15,360 nt of DNA, taken from the NCBI GenBank assembly GCA_902478725.1, contig CABSMD010000040.1, positions 1 to 15,360 on the forward strand, written 5' to 3'. The first letter of the stretch is position 1. Each line of letters starts with the position of its first letter. Source of the stretch: an uncultured Clostridia bacterium (lineage in GTDB: Bacteria; Bacillota; Clostridia; HGM11514). A model generated the notes under the pieces. That model had not been told where the DNA came from and made no database searches. It saw nothing but the letters and a program-made list of their open reading frames with translations. The translations under genes were made by a program, and so were the position numbers. Below are positions 7,855-13,348 of this stretch, piece by piece.

Positions 7855-7881
7855 AAAAAGACACCTTTTCGGTGTCTTTTT
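7855..7881 (-). terminator. Intrinsic terminator after lipoprotein B
   Basis: An 11-base-pair perfect inverted repeat (7855-7865 with 7871-7881) encloses a five-base loop. The stem combines a short GC-containing core (ACACC/GGTGT) with an A tract on one side and a T tract on the other, so it can terminate in both directions. On the minus strand it falls 26 bases after the lipoprotein B stop codon and 38 bases before the tape-measure start. It separates the lipoprotein transcript from the tape-measure gene unless the late transcript can read through. Confidence 0.88.
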
Positions 7882-7906
7882 AAAAAACAGATTAACAAAA
7901 TTTGCT

Positions 7907-8578
7907 TTATTCTGCACGTGTGGGTACTTTAGGGGTTGAGGTTGTAAATTTCTGTTTGGTTGCTGTTATTGTAAGGTTGGCAGAGCTACTGTTATAACTA
8001 TACACATATCGCGTATTCCCACAATCCACCACACGGCTATACGGCCATTTTGATTGATCCTCATCATAGATATGCAAATCGTCTGCAATCTGTCTTGATA
8101 GACCAGGACTTAGCATATCAATGACAATGTTGGATACAATGGAAAAGTATCTCAGCGATTCTTCGTTGGATGCGGGTGCCGACATTCTAATATAATTAAT
8201 GTAACCGATGTCTTCCGCTGAGTTCACGTTGTGTTCAGCTGTGGCTGAAAGTTCCAATACCCTGCTTTTATTTACTTTATATTCATGTTTTTCATATCCC
8301 ACATTAGAAACCTTTTCCTCAAATTTTGTAATCCCCTTCTCAGCAGCCCTTTTCTCCACCTCAGCAAAAAAACTATCTGCCTTTACAATAAACCAAGAAT
8401 CATTACCCCGATATCCCGCTTCATACCCATTCGTCACGTCGCTGGTAACGACGCGCTTCATGCCCGCCCCGCCCGGGTCGGCCTCCTCGCTTTTGTAACC
8501 GCTTGGGTCGGCCTTTTGACCGCAGGAACACAGCAGCAGCATCCCCGCCAGCAGCAACGCCAGTCCTCTTTTTTTCAT
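7907..8578 (-). CDS. Prophage-encoded lipoprotein B (moron-type cargo), function unknown
   Basis: A 223-residue protein from ATG 8578 with AAGGAG about ten bases upstream. The N-terminus MKKRGLALLLAGMLLLCSCG is a lipoprotein signal peptide with Cys19 as the acylated residue. The mature protein should be anchored outside the cytoplasmic membrane. It is paralogous to lipoprotein A, with the same length, a 'SWFIVKADSF' versus 'SYFLLKPDEF' motif, and 'PGLSRQIADDLHIYDEDQ' versus 'PGMAEEISDALHIFGEDQ' (10 of 18 identical), each followed by a conserved 'CGN' and a Tyr-rich strand. The gene has its own promoter (8617-8645) and its own terminator (7855-7881), unlike any of the surrounding tail genes. 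I recognise no named family. Roles in superinfection exclusion or self-immunity are possible but not shown. Confidence 0.88.
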   Translation of the reverse strand: MKKRGLALLLAGMLLLCSCGQKADPSGYKSEEADPGGAGMKRVVTSDVTNGYEAGYRGNDSWFIVKADSFFAEVEKRAAEKGITKFEEKVSNVGYEKHEYKVNKSRVLELSATAEHNVNSAEDIGYINYIRMSAPASNEESLRYFSIVSNIVIDMLSPGLSRQIADDLHIYDEDQSKWPYSRVVDCGNTRYVYSYNSSSANLTITATKQKFTTSTPKVPTRAE

Positions 8579-8616
8579 TTTTTCACTCCTTTTTTATTTT
8601 TTCCCACTTTAACACT

Positions 8617-8645
8617 ATTGTACGAAACTTTCCACAACTATGCAA
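8617..8645 (-). promoter_or_regulatory. Sigma-A-type promoter for lipoprotein B
   Basis: On the minus strand, TTGCAT (8645-8640) is separated by exactly 17 bases from TACAAT (8622-8617). These match the TTGACA/TATAAT consensus at four and five positions. The boxes lie between the end of the chaperone frameshift product (8686) and the lipoprotein B start (8578), leaving a leader of about 30 bases that contains the AAGGAG site. The tail genes around it have no such element. Confidence 0.75.
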
Positions 8646-8685
8646 GTGTTTTTTGGGAGTGAATATAAAACTCTTCCGGGTGCTT

Positions 8686-8838
8686 TTATCTTTCCCTGCT
8701 TCGCTCCTCCATGGTTTTTTCAAAGAAAGCACGCACAACAACCTTTTCCCCCTCCCCCATGTTCCAATAGCGGGAGGGCATGATGTTCTTTTCACAAAAG
8801 AGAAAGTACATGCACTGGGTCTCACCATCACTGTCTAT
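8686..8838 (-). CDS. Tail assembly chaperone, -1 frameshift extension (second half of the XkdN fusion)
   Basis: This is not a free-standing gene. After slippage at the A9 run, ribosomes enter the -1 frame at 8838 and translate 50 further residues to TAA 8688-8686. The encoded stretch includes 'YFLFCEKNIMPSRYWNMGEG' followed by 'EKVVVRAFFEKTMEERSRER'. The arrangement (aromatic-rich helix, C-E-K-x-x-(M/L)-P-S-x-(Y/W), M-G-x-x-E-(K/R), AF-(F/Y)-x-x-x-x-E-E-R) is typical of the C-terminal extension of frameshifted tail chaperones in Firmicute phages. The fusion product would be about 175 residues. A zero-frame ORF also spans this stretch, but it is of low complexity and unlike any tail protein. 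The fusion and the short form together load the tape measure and tube during assembly. Confidence 0.85.
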   Translation of the reverse strand: MDSDGETQCMYFLFCEKNIMPSRYWNMGEGEKVVVRAFFEKTMEERSRER

Positions 8839-9212
8839 TTTTTTTTAATTTCTTCGATCGTGTCGGCGCCGAACCCACTCAATTTGCTGATTTTTACATA
8901 TAAATCCTCAATTTCGCCGGCTAACAATAACTTTTTGACCGTCTCTACGGGTGTGCCGGCATTGAGCTTCTCCTTCAGCTCCGGGGATTTTAAATCCGGT
9001 GACGCCACGCCGTTCAATAGCACCATGGCCTGAAAATCACTGTTTTTTTCATTGCATTCGCGCAGTTCCTCCAGGTTGTCAAACCGCAGGGCGCGGACGG
9101 TAAATATAACATCCTCCCCGGTTGCCTCGCTGAGACGGTTTATTTTTACATTCATTTCCGGCAGCTTCAGAGCGTTTAAGTTTGTCTTTAATAACAGATC
9201 AAGTGTATTCAT
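8835..9212 (-). CDS. xkdN: Tail assembly chaperone XkdN-like (short, unshifted form)
   Basis: A 125-residue protein from ATG 9212 with AAAGGAAG upstream. It resembles XkdN of PBSX: 'LNALKLPEMNVKINRLSEATGEDVIFTVRALRFDNLEELRE', then 'MVLLNGVASPDLKSPELKEKLNAGTPVETVKKLLLAGEIEDLYVKISKLSGFG'. This is the G-type half of the tail assembly chaperone pair, which coats the tape measure and recruits tube subunits but is not part of the finished particle. It sits in the standard slot between the tube and tape-measure genes, except that a lipoprotein gene has been inserted on each side. The reading frame ends in Lys-Lys-Lys-stop at the slippery run that gives the longer GT-type product. Confidence 0.93.
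   Translation of the reverse strand: MNTLDLLLKTNLNALKLPEMNVKINRLSEATGEDVIFTVRALRFDNLEELRECNEKNSDFQAMVLLNGVASPDLKSPELKEKLNAGTPVETVKKLLLAGEIEDLYVKISKLSGFGADTIEEIKKK
8838..8846 (-). promoter_or_regulatory. A9 slippery site for -1 frameshifting in xkdN
   Basis: The zero frame reads ATT AAA AAA AAA TAG. The A AAA AAA heptamer sits directly before the stop codon, an ideal arrangement for -1 ribosomal slippage. Nine consecutive A residues could also make RNA polymerase slip, with one added A giving the same frame. I see no convincing downstream pseudoknot, and upstream only a weak Shine-Dalgarno-like GAAGAA. Confidence 0.83.
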
Positions 9213-9250
9213 AGTAATCTTCCTTTCAAATAAATAATGGGTAAAAATAT

Positions 9251-9292
9251 GCGTCTGCCACGGATTTGCTTTCGCAAATCCGTGGCAGACGC
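9251..9292 (-). terminator. Long-stem intrinsic terminator after lipoprotein A
   Basis: A perfect 19-base-pair inverted repeat (9251-9269 with 9274-9292) encloses a four-base loop. On the minus strand it is followed by ATATTTTTA, a plausible U tract. It lies 35 bases beyond the lipoprotein A stop and 38 bases before the xkdN start. The stem is unusually long for a simple terminator, so it could also be a copy of a dispersed palindromic repeat that serves as a terminator. Confidence 0.82.
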
Positions 9293-9327
9293 TTTCTATT
9301 AACCTGGTTTACAAAAATGGTAACGAT

Positions 9328-9999
9328 TTATTCCGGACGGACGGCGTCCTTCGGCGTTGGGCTTTGCTGCGGTGCGATATACACCGCTTTGATATGAAAC
9401 TCAGAAGTTGTGGATTTATGATAGATATAGGTGTATTCTACATTACCGCAGTACAATGTCCGCACTGCCGGCAGTTTATCCTGATCCTCTCCAAAAATAT
9501 GAAGCGCGTCGGATATCTCTTCCGCCATGCCGGGGTTGAACATATCCATTAGTAAATACAGATACTCCCCATTCTGCTTTGAATCGTCGCTGTTTTCGGC
9601 GTAAAGGTTTAGTTCCACATCCTTAATATACCCGACTCCCTTTTTTGCAATTCGTGATACGGTATCAACTTTTATATCCCACGTTTCATTATTACTTGTA
9701 TATCTAAAATAAGATTGTTTGTCACGCTTTTCCGCCGGCTCCGGATTCAGTTCAACAAGAGGCCGATAGCTCTTGACAGCCGCCTTTTCATTGAATTTCT
9801 TGATAAATTCATCCGGTTTAAGCAAAAAATACGATTGGTAGGGCGCTCCCTCCCCATCGATCATAAACCCATTGACTGCTTTTTTCGCCTGTAAAGCGAT
9901 CGACGTTTCATTTCGTCCCAATTCTTTGATATTACCACCGCAGCCCACAAGGGCAAAAAGCATTACACCGCAGAGCAAAAAACACAATATCTTTTTCAT
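9328..9999 (-). CDS. Prophage-encoded lipoprotein A (moron-type cargo), function unknown
   Basis: A 223-residue protein. The start is ATG 9999 (MKKILCFLLCGVMLFALVGC). The frame stays open to 10056, but that extension crosses the promoter and would bury the signal peptide. AAGGGGGGA precedes the chosen start. LVGC is a clear lipobox with Cys20 acylated, so the protein should be exported and membrane-anchored. The mature part has a 'SYFLLKPDEF' motif near residue 55, 'GVGYIKDVELNLY' in the middle, and 'PGMAEEISDALHIFGEDQ' followed by 'CGNVEYTYIYH' near the end, all matched in lipoprotein B. The two proteins have exactly the same length. It is placed between the tube and chaperone genes with a private promoter and terminator. 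No known enzyme motif is seen and the biological role is unknown. Confidence 0.88.
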   Translation of the reverse strand: MKKILCFLLCGVMLFALVGCGGNIKELGRNETSIALQAKKAVNGFMIDGEGAPYQSYFLLKPDEFIKKFNEKAAVKSYRPLVELNPEPAEKRDKQSYFRYTSNNETWDIKVDTVSRIAKKGVGYIKDVELNLYAENSDDSKQNGEYLYLLMDMFNPGMAEEISDALHIFGEDQDKLPAVRTLYCGNVEYTYIYHKSTTSEFHIKAVYIAPQQSPTPKDAVRPE

Positions 10000-10029
10000 A
10001 GAAAATTCCCCCCTTATAAATCTATTTAC

Positions 10030-10058
10030 ATTATATGATAAACGTACCGGATTCACAA
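10030..10058 (-). promoter_or_regulatory. Sigma-A-type promoter for lipoprotein A
   Basis: On the minus strand, TTGTGA (10058-10053) and a perfect TATAAT (10035-10030) are separated by exactly 17 bases. The boxes lie in the gap between the tube gene stop (10087) and the lipoprotein A start (9999), followed by a ribosome binding site. With a consensus -10 and standard spacing, this promoter should be active in the lysogen without phage factors. Confidence 0.82.
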
Positions 10059-10086
10059 GGGGGAATCTTCCAATTTTTATAATACT

Positions 10087-10518
10087 TTAAATCTCATCCA
10101 AATAGTCAACGCCCGTAAATGTAAACGGCGCCTCGATCGTACCCAGATTCCCCGCTTCCCAATCCGCAAGCGTAACATCATCAAAGGATACGCCGGAAAT
10201 AGAAATGCGCTCGGTCCCGTTCACATCAGGGTCAGCCAGCTTGGAAATAATGGTAAATCTCACGTCCTTGCCGTGTACCATCAGGCTTCTTGCCTGTTTC
10301 GCCATGCGGGAGCTGACCTTGTGCATTTTAAGCGAGCCGGTGCCGTCCCAGCCGGTCACCTTTTTGTCATTGCCCATCTGCCCGCACATAACAACGTCCT
10401 CTTTTTTGAAGTTCACCTTTGCCTGCAGGCCGAAGCACTCGCCCACCTTTTCATCGTCCAGCCAGACCTCGCCCCACTTGCCATTGATAATCCTTTTTGC
10501 CTCAAAAGTATTAGCCAT
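10087..10518 (-). CDS. xkdM: Tail tube protein XkdM-like
   Basis: A 143-residue protein from ATG 10518 with AAGGGGG upstream. It opens MANTFEAKRIINGKWGEVWL and continues 'VGECFGLQAKVNFKKEDVVMCGQMGNDKKVTGWDGTGSLKMHKVSSRM', matching the XkdM tail tube family of PBSX and diffocin-type tails. In this family an N-terminal 'NGx-x-GxVWLDGE' motif precedes a beta barrel that stacks as hexamers. The C-terminus 'DWEAGNLGTIEAPFTFTGVDYLDEI' is the usual ending. It lies 12 bases after the sheath gene, the standard sheath-tube order. Length is normal. It forms the inner tube pushed through the target envelope on contraction. Confidence 0.95.
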   Translation of the reverse strand: MANTFEAKRIINGKWGEVWLDDEKVGECFGLQAKVNFKKEDVVMCGQMGNDKKVTGWDGTGSLKMHKVSSRMAKQARSLMVHGKDVRFTIISKLADPDVNGTERISISGVSFDDVTLADWEAGNLGTIEAPFTFTGVDYLDEI

Positions 10519-10530
10519 GTTTTAGCCCCC

Positions 10531-11595
10531 TTAAAGAATAATATTCAGGTTGATGTCCTCGATCGCGTCGAGCAGACGGATGGAGGCTTCCAAAAATACC
10601 TTGTCGTCGGTGTTGTATTCCTTCAATTCACGCTCGGACAAGACGTTCACATCTACGCCCTTTGTCAGCAGGTAAGCGCGCTGTTCCTCCAGGTCGATTC
10701 CCACGGACGACTGCCTCGCCTCCAAAATCCCTTCCGTTTCAAGCGCGGTCAGGTATCCCTTGATTGCAGAGATAATGATACACTTGTTGTCGTAGCTATT
10801 GGCCAGCTTGCCGATATAGCTCTCCTCGCAGGTGCTGATGATGTCCGACTGGATCATATCCATCGTCTCAACCGTCTTGATCTTTTTCAGCGCCTCGGTC
10901 TGGTTGGGCTGTATGGTCTTTAAGCTGGTTACGCCCCGGCCAATCTTGATCTTTGTGCCGTCGGAAAAGAGAACCAGCTCCCCGTTGTCGATCTTGGTGT
11001 CAAGCTCGGTCTTGGTATAACCCTTGACCGCCGTAACCTCCGGCAGCACCGCGTAGGTGATGCTCTGGGTAAGCGGCGTTCCAACGATCAGGCCCGCGAT
11101 CCGGCTGCAATACTGAGCGGCGGTATAGGTATCCGTACCGACCTTGATTTCATTTGCCGTAAAATTGATTACCGCTTCGTAATCGGCGGTGGTATTCGGC
11201 AGAACAGCCTTAACATTGTGCCCCTTGTCGCGTTCGTCCCTGACCCACTCGGCAACCGCGCTGCACAGTGCTTCAGTAATTTCCGGGTCGCCAACCAGAT
11301 AATCAAATTTCAGCGTCTCCAGGTAATGGAACGCATCCGCATAATCCGTCGCCTCGGCCGGCAAAACGTAAATAATAATCTTGGACGGCTCGTCGATATT
11401 GCCGGTCATGGCGCGCTCTACATACTTTTTGTTCGTCGCGACAAGATCGGCCGGGATATCTTCCTTGCGGTAGAGGATATGTCCACCGCTGGCGGCCGTA
11501 TCCCTGAGGATAATGGCGATCGTCCCCCGTTGGCTGCGCCGGATCAATGTCGACGCCTGTGTCTTAAATTTTACTACAATGCTTGGTAAACCCAT
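10531..11595 (-). CDS. xkdK: Contractile tail sheath protein XkdK-like
   Basis: A 354-residue protein from ATG 11595 with AGGAGG seven bases upstream. It starts MGLPSIVVKFKTQASTLIRR and has 'SQRGTIAIILRD', the XkdK N-terminus. The end 'NTDDKVFLEASIRLLDAIEDINLNIIL' is the conserved C-terminal strand that interlocks neighbouring sheath subunits. The middle includes 'YVLPAEATDYADAFHYLETLKFDYLVGDPEI' and a 'GTPLTQSITYAVLPEV' segment seen in this family. Its presence makes the particle contractile (myovirus-like or R-type tailocin). At 354 residues it is close to the compact sheaths of diffocin-like particles and shorter than PBSX XkdK (about 465), consistent with a minimal sheath lacking an extra surface domain. 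Confidence 0.95.
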   Translation of the reverse strand: MGLPSIVVKFKTQASTLIRRSQRGTIAIILRDTAASGGHILYRKEDIPADLVATNKKYVERAMTGNIDEPSKIIIYVLPAEATDYADAFHYLETLKFDYLVGDPEITEALCSAVAEWVRDERDKGHNVKAVLPNTTADYEAVINFTANEIKVGTDTYTAAQYCSRIAGLIVGTPLTQSITYAVLPEVTAVKGYTKTELDTKIDNGELVLFSDGTKIKIGRGVTSLKTIQPNQTEALKKIKTVETMDMIQSDIISTCEESYIGKLANSYDNKCIIISAIKGYLTALETEGILEARQSSVGIDLEEQRAYLLTKGVDVNVLSERELKEYNTDDKVFLEASIRLLDAIEDINLNIIL

Positions 11596-11596
11596 G

Positions 11597-12052
11597 TTAT
11601 GACCTCCTGTTTATTAAAATATTAATTTCCTGCATTCTGTCATCCGTCCCTACCGGCTCCTGCATGTCGTCGGTATAGTCAAGCTGCAGATCGATGGTAA
11701 TCTCCTGCCCGTTTTCTCCGCCGGCCGTCGCCTGGATATTGAGGCTGCGGTCCCCTACGAAAATATTGCCGTGCCGGAACAGCAGCAATATGGCGTTTAA
11801 CACGTCATGCATCCCGGTTTTGTCGGTACGGTAATACGCATCCGTCTCGGCATAGTAGGTGATGGTAAACTGCGGCGTTTGCCGGATCACATCATAGGCG
11901 ATCCTCTCCTGCGCGCCGATCTGGACAAAACGGATAAAAAACGACGGGCGGACAAAATCCTGCGGTACGTGCTCGACATAAACGGTGAAATCCGGAAACC
12001 GTTCCACCAGCCTCCTGTTGATTTCATCGATGATCTGATTAATCCCGATCAT
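11597..12052 (-). CDS. Tail terminator / tail completion protein (DUF6838-like)
   Basis: A 151-residue protein if started at ATG 12052 (MIGINQIIDEINRRLVERFP), which has GGAGGG six bases upstream. The frame stays open to GTG 12127, which would add 25 basic residues and overlap the preceding gene by 11 bases, but GGAG there is only two or three bases from the start codons. The body has 'FTVYVEHVPQDFVRPSFFIRFV', 'QFTITYYAETDAYY', 'VLNAILLLFRHGNIFVGDRSLNIQATAG' and 'LQLDYTDD'. This alternating beta-alpha pattern is seen in the small tail terminator proteins encoded directly before the sheath in PBSX-like clusters (XkdJ position). The ring it forms caps the tube. In a headless particle it would close the upper end. 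Confidence 0.8.
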   Translation of the reverse strand: MIGINQIIDEINRRLVERFPDFTVYVEHVPQDFVRPSFFIRFVQIGAQERIAYDVIRQTPQFTITYYAETDAYYRTDKTGMHDVLNAILLLFRHGNIFVGDRSLNIQATAGGENGQEITIDLQLDYTDDMQEPVGTDDRMQEINILINRRS

Positions 12053-12116
12053 CCAATCCCTCCAATCCTGCCGCGCCATTCTGGTCCGACTGGCAGAGGG
12101 CTTTTTGCGTTTTCCA

Positions 12117-12734
12117 TCAGACATCACTCCTTGCCGTTAACTCATACTCGTTAAAGCTCCCGCCCGTTTCGTGGCGCAATGTCACCACATAGTTCCGGCC
12201 GTCCGCCCGCAGCGCGGTACCGGTCTTCCTTTTGACACATTTGGGAACCATAAGAATAAATACCTGTGTCTGCGTGGCATGTCCGGTAGTTATCTCTTTT
12301 TCATACCGTTGGGCATGGAACGCTTCCTCATGCTTCACGTATTTTTCCGTCAGGATCCCTTCAAACGAAGCGTCAGCCGTTGCGGTCACAACGGGACGGT
12401 TCAGCTCGTCGCGGCCCGTTTCGGTGATCTCATAGGTAAACCGTTTGACCTCCACCACGCCGCAGGACAACTCCAAATAATTTTCATTCTCTGCTGCGGC
12501 CATATCTGTGATCAGCAGCAACCGGTTACCCATCCGCAGCAGGTTCTCACCAGTAATCCCGCTTCCCCTGTGAACAATAAGCTTCCAGGTGGGAAAGCCC
12601 GCCACAGCGTATTGGGAAAAGACGCACCTGCTTTGTTTAACAGCCGCCTTGGCCCAGATGATTTTGTCCTCAATCCATTCGTTGCCCTCATAGCGCAACA
12701 GCGCTATCCTCTGGTTCATCTCTCCTATGTTCAT
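12117..12734 (-). CDS. Double-length head-closure / head-tail joining protein
   Basis: A 205-residue protein whose ATG at 12734 overlaps the connector stop by four bases. Residues 1-100 (MNIGEMNQRIALLRYEGNEW, 'DKIIWAKAAVKQSR', 'GITGENLLRMGNRLLLITDM') look like the SPP1 gp16-type head-closure family (Phage_H_T_join). Residues about 105-205 ('ETGRDELNRPVVT', 'FEGILTEKY', 'ATQTQVFILMVPKCVKRKTGTALRADGRNYVVTLRHETGGSFNEYEL') look like a second small beta barrel of similar layout, with a late 'G-R-x-Y-x-V' strand. Ordinary members are about 110 residues, so this may be a tandem fusion or a head-closure domain joined to a second connector domain. In phages it plugs the capsid portal. No portal or capsid gene is present here. 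Confidence 0.75.
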   Translation of the reverse strand: MNIGEMNQRIALLRYEGNEWIEDKIIWAKAAVKQSRCVFSQYAVAGFPTWKLIVHRGSGITGENLLRMGNRLLLITDMAAAENENYLELSCGVVEVKRFTYEITETGRDELNRPVVTATADASFEGILTEKYVKHEEAFHAQRYEKEITTGHATQTQVFILMVPKCVKRKTGTALRADGRNYVVTLRHETGGSFNEYELTARSDV

Positions 12735-13012
12735 GCCTGACTCCCGCTTTCACTCTGTAGTTGCCGGATGAACTCCTGCATCAAGCTCGATTCCGGACCG
12801 CTTACCTTACCCGGCAGGCTGCCCCGGTATTCGTACAGGTCGGCAATCACCATCAGAGCGAGCATCCAAACCCGTTCCGATTGCCTGTCATAGTTTTGTC
12901 CGATCACGCCCCCCAGATATTCATCTGCCGTCTTGATCATACCCATCAGCAGCGCGTCGTCATCGTCGTAGTCAATGCGCAAATACGCCTTGACCTCATT
13001 CAGCCTTGGCAT
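12731..13012 (-). CDS. Phage gp6-like head-tail connector protein
   Basis: A 93-residue protein starting at ATG 13012 (MPRLNEVKAYLRIDYDDDDA). GGGG lies seven bases upstream and the start agrees with the usual family N-terminus. The frame is open further to 13150, but residues before this Met are not family-like. It is all helical: 'EVKAYLRIDYDDDDALLMGMIKTADEYL' followed by 'ERVWMLALMVIADLYEYRGSLPG', the standard HK97 gp6-like pattern (L-x-(V/A)-K-x-x-L-R-(I/V)-D, then a helix ending in D-L-Y-x-x-R). In a phage the dodecamer sits between portal and tail. Here it is the first gene of the cluster and there are no packaging or capsid genes before it. Its intact frame suggests it is retained for particle closure, which is inference. 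Confidence 0.85.
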   Translation of the reverse strand: MPRLNEVKAYLRIDYDDDDALLMGMIKTADEYLGGVIGQNYDRQSERVWMLALMVIADLYEYRGSLPGKVSGPESSLMQEFIRQLQSESGSQA

Positions 13013-13156
13013 CTCATCACCCCACTCATTGTTGGCTTTACTTTTTAGATAACACCCGCTAAACCGTTCCTGCCACCCCCTTTCAAACATAACCGCCGCA
13101 CCGGTTCCGCATTCCTCCTGCCGTCTACCCAAATTTGTAAACCTTGGCATGATAGC

Positions 13157-13190
13157 ATTTTAGCACCGTCCAACCGGACAAAACGGACAA
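13157..13190 (-). promoter_or_regulatory. Candidate regulated promoter of the tail operon
   Basis: On the minus strand an extended -10, TGCTAAAAT (13165-13157), is preceded by two direct copies of TTGTCCG (13190-13184 and 13181-13175), nine bases apart, occupying the place of the -35 box. No consensus -35 exists there, which suits activator-dependent transcription. Three more GTCC or GGAC half-sites (13168-13171, 13202-13205, 13241-13244) occur nearby. The start would lie near 13150, leaving a leader of about 140 bases before the connector gene. Confidence 0.4.
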
Positions 13191-13300
13191 CTTTGCCTTT
13201 GGTCCAATTTTTTGTTTTGGATACAGGAATAACACCATTTGTCCATCGGGCTGTTTTTTATTCAATTTTTATAACAGATACTATACTTTTTGTTTTTTTT

Positions 13301-13316
13301 GGTATATAATAATACC
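13301..13316 (+). promoter_or_regulatory. TATAAT box inside a palindrome upstream of the acyl-CoA synthetase
   Basis: TATAAT at 13305-13310 lies 39 bases before the TTG start. It is embedded in an inverted repeat, GGTAT (13301-13305) with ATACC (13312-13316). A -35 at the right distance is weak (TATACT at 13282-13287). The palindrome over the -10 would suit a repressor operator, but no known lipid regulator motif is recognised. Confidence 0.4.
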
Positions 13317-13348
13317 ATCAAAAAACCTTTACGGGGGAGGGCAATTAA

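Larger units (their letters stand above)
13013..13348. other. Intergenic control region between the tail cluster and the acyl-CoA synthetase
   Basis: These 336 bases separate the two divergent transcription units. Positions 13013-13150 could encode an N-terminal extension of the connector ('MFERGWQERFSGCYLKSKAN') but resemble no known protein and are better read as leader. Positions 13151-13250 contain the GTCC/GGAC half-sites. Positions 13260-13320 are very AT-rich with T tracts, and a TATAAT box (13305-13310) faces the synthetase. No tRNA, integrase or obvious attachment-site repeat is visible here. Confidence 0.6.

Noticed and set aside
8583..8831. 82-residue minus-strand ORF directly after xkdN
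   Set aside because: It is in the zero frame after the xkdN stop, is Lys/Ser/Arg-rich with no tail-protein pattern, and runs through the lipoprotein B promoter. The -1 frame over the same bases gives a recognisable chaperone extension instead.
10000..10056. N-terminal extension of lipoprotein A (MNPVRLSYNVNRFIRGEFS)
   Set aside because: It would place 19 residues before the signal peptide and overlaps the -10 box. ATG 9999 has its own ribosome binding site.
13013..13150. Extension of the connector frame, possibly a remnant of a capsid or other head gene
   Set aside because: The 46 residues match nothing I know and contain no capsid-like pattern. The downstream ATG 13012 is supported by a ribosome binding site and family length.
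13157..13250. GTCC repeats as a CRISPR or integration site
   Set aside because: The repeats are too short and irregular for CRISPR, and no integrase, tRNA or matching repeat elsewhere in the window supports an attachment site.
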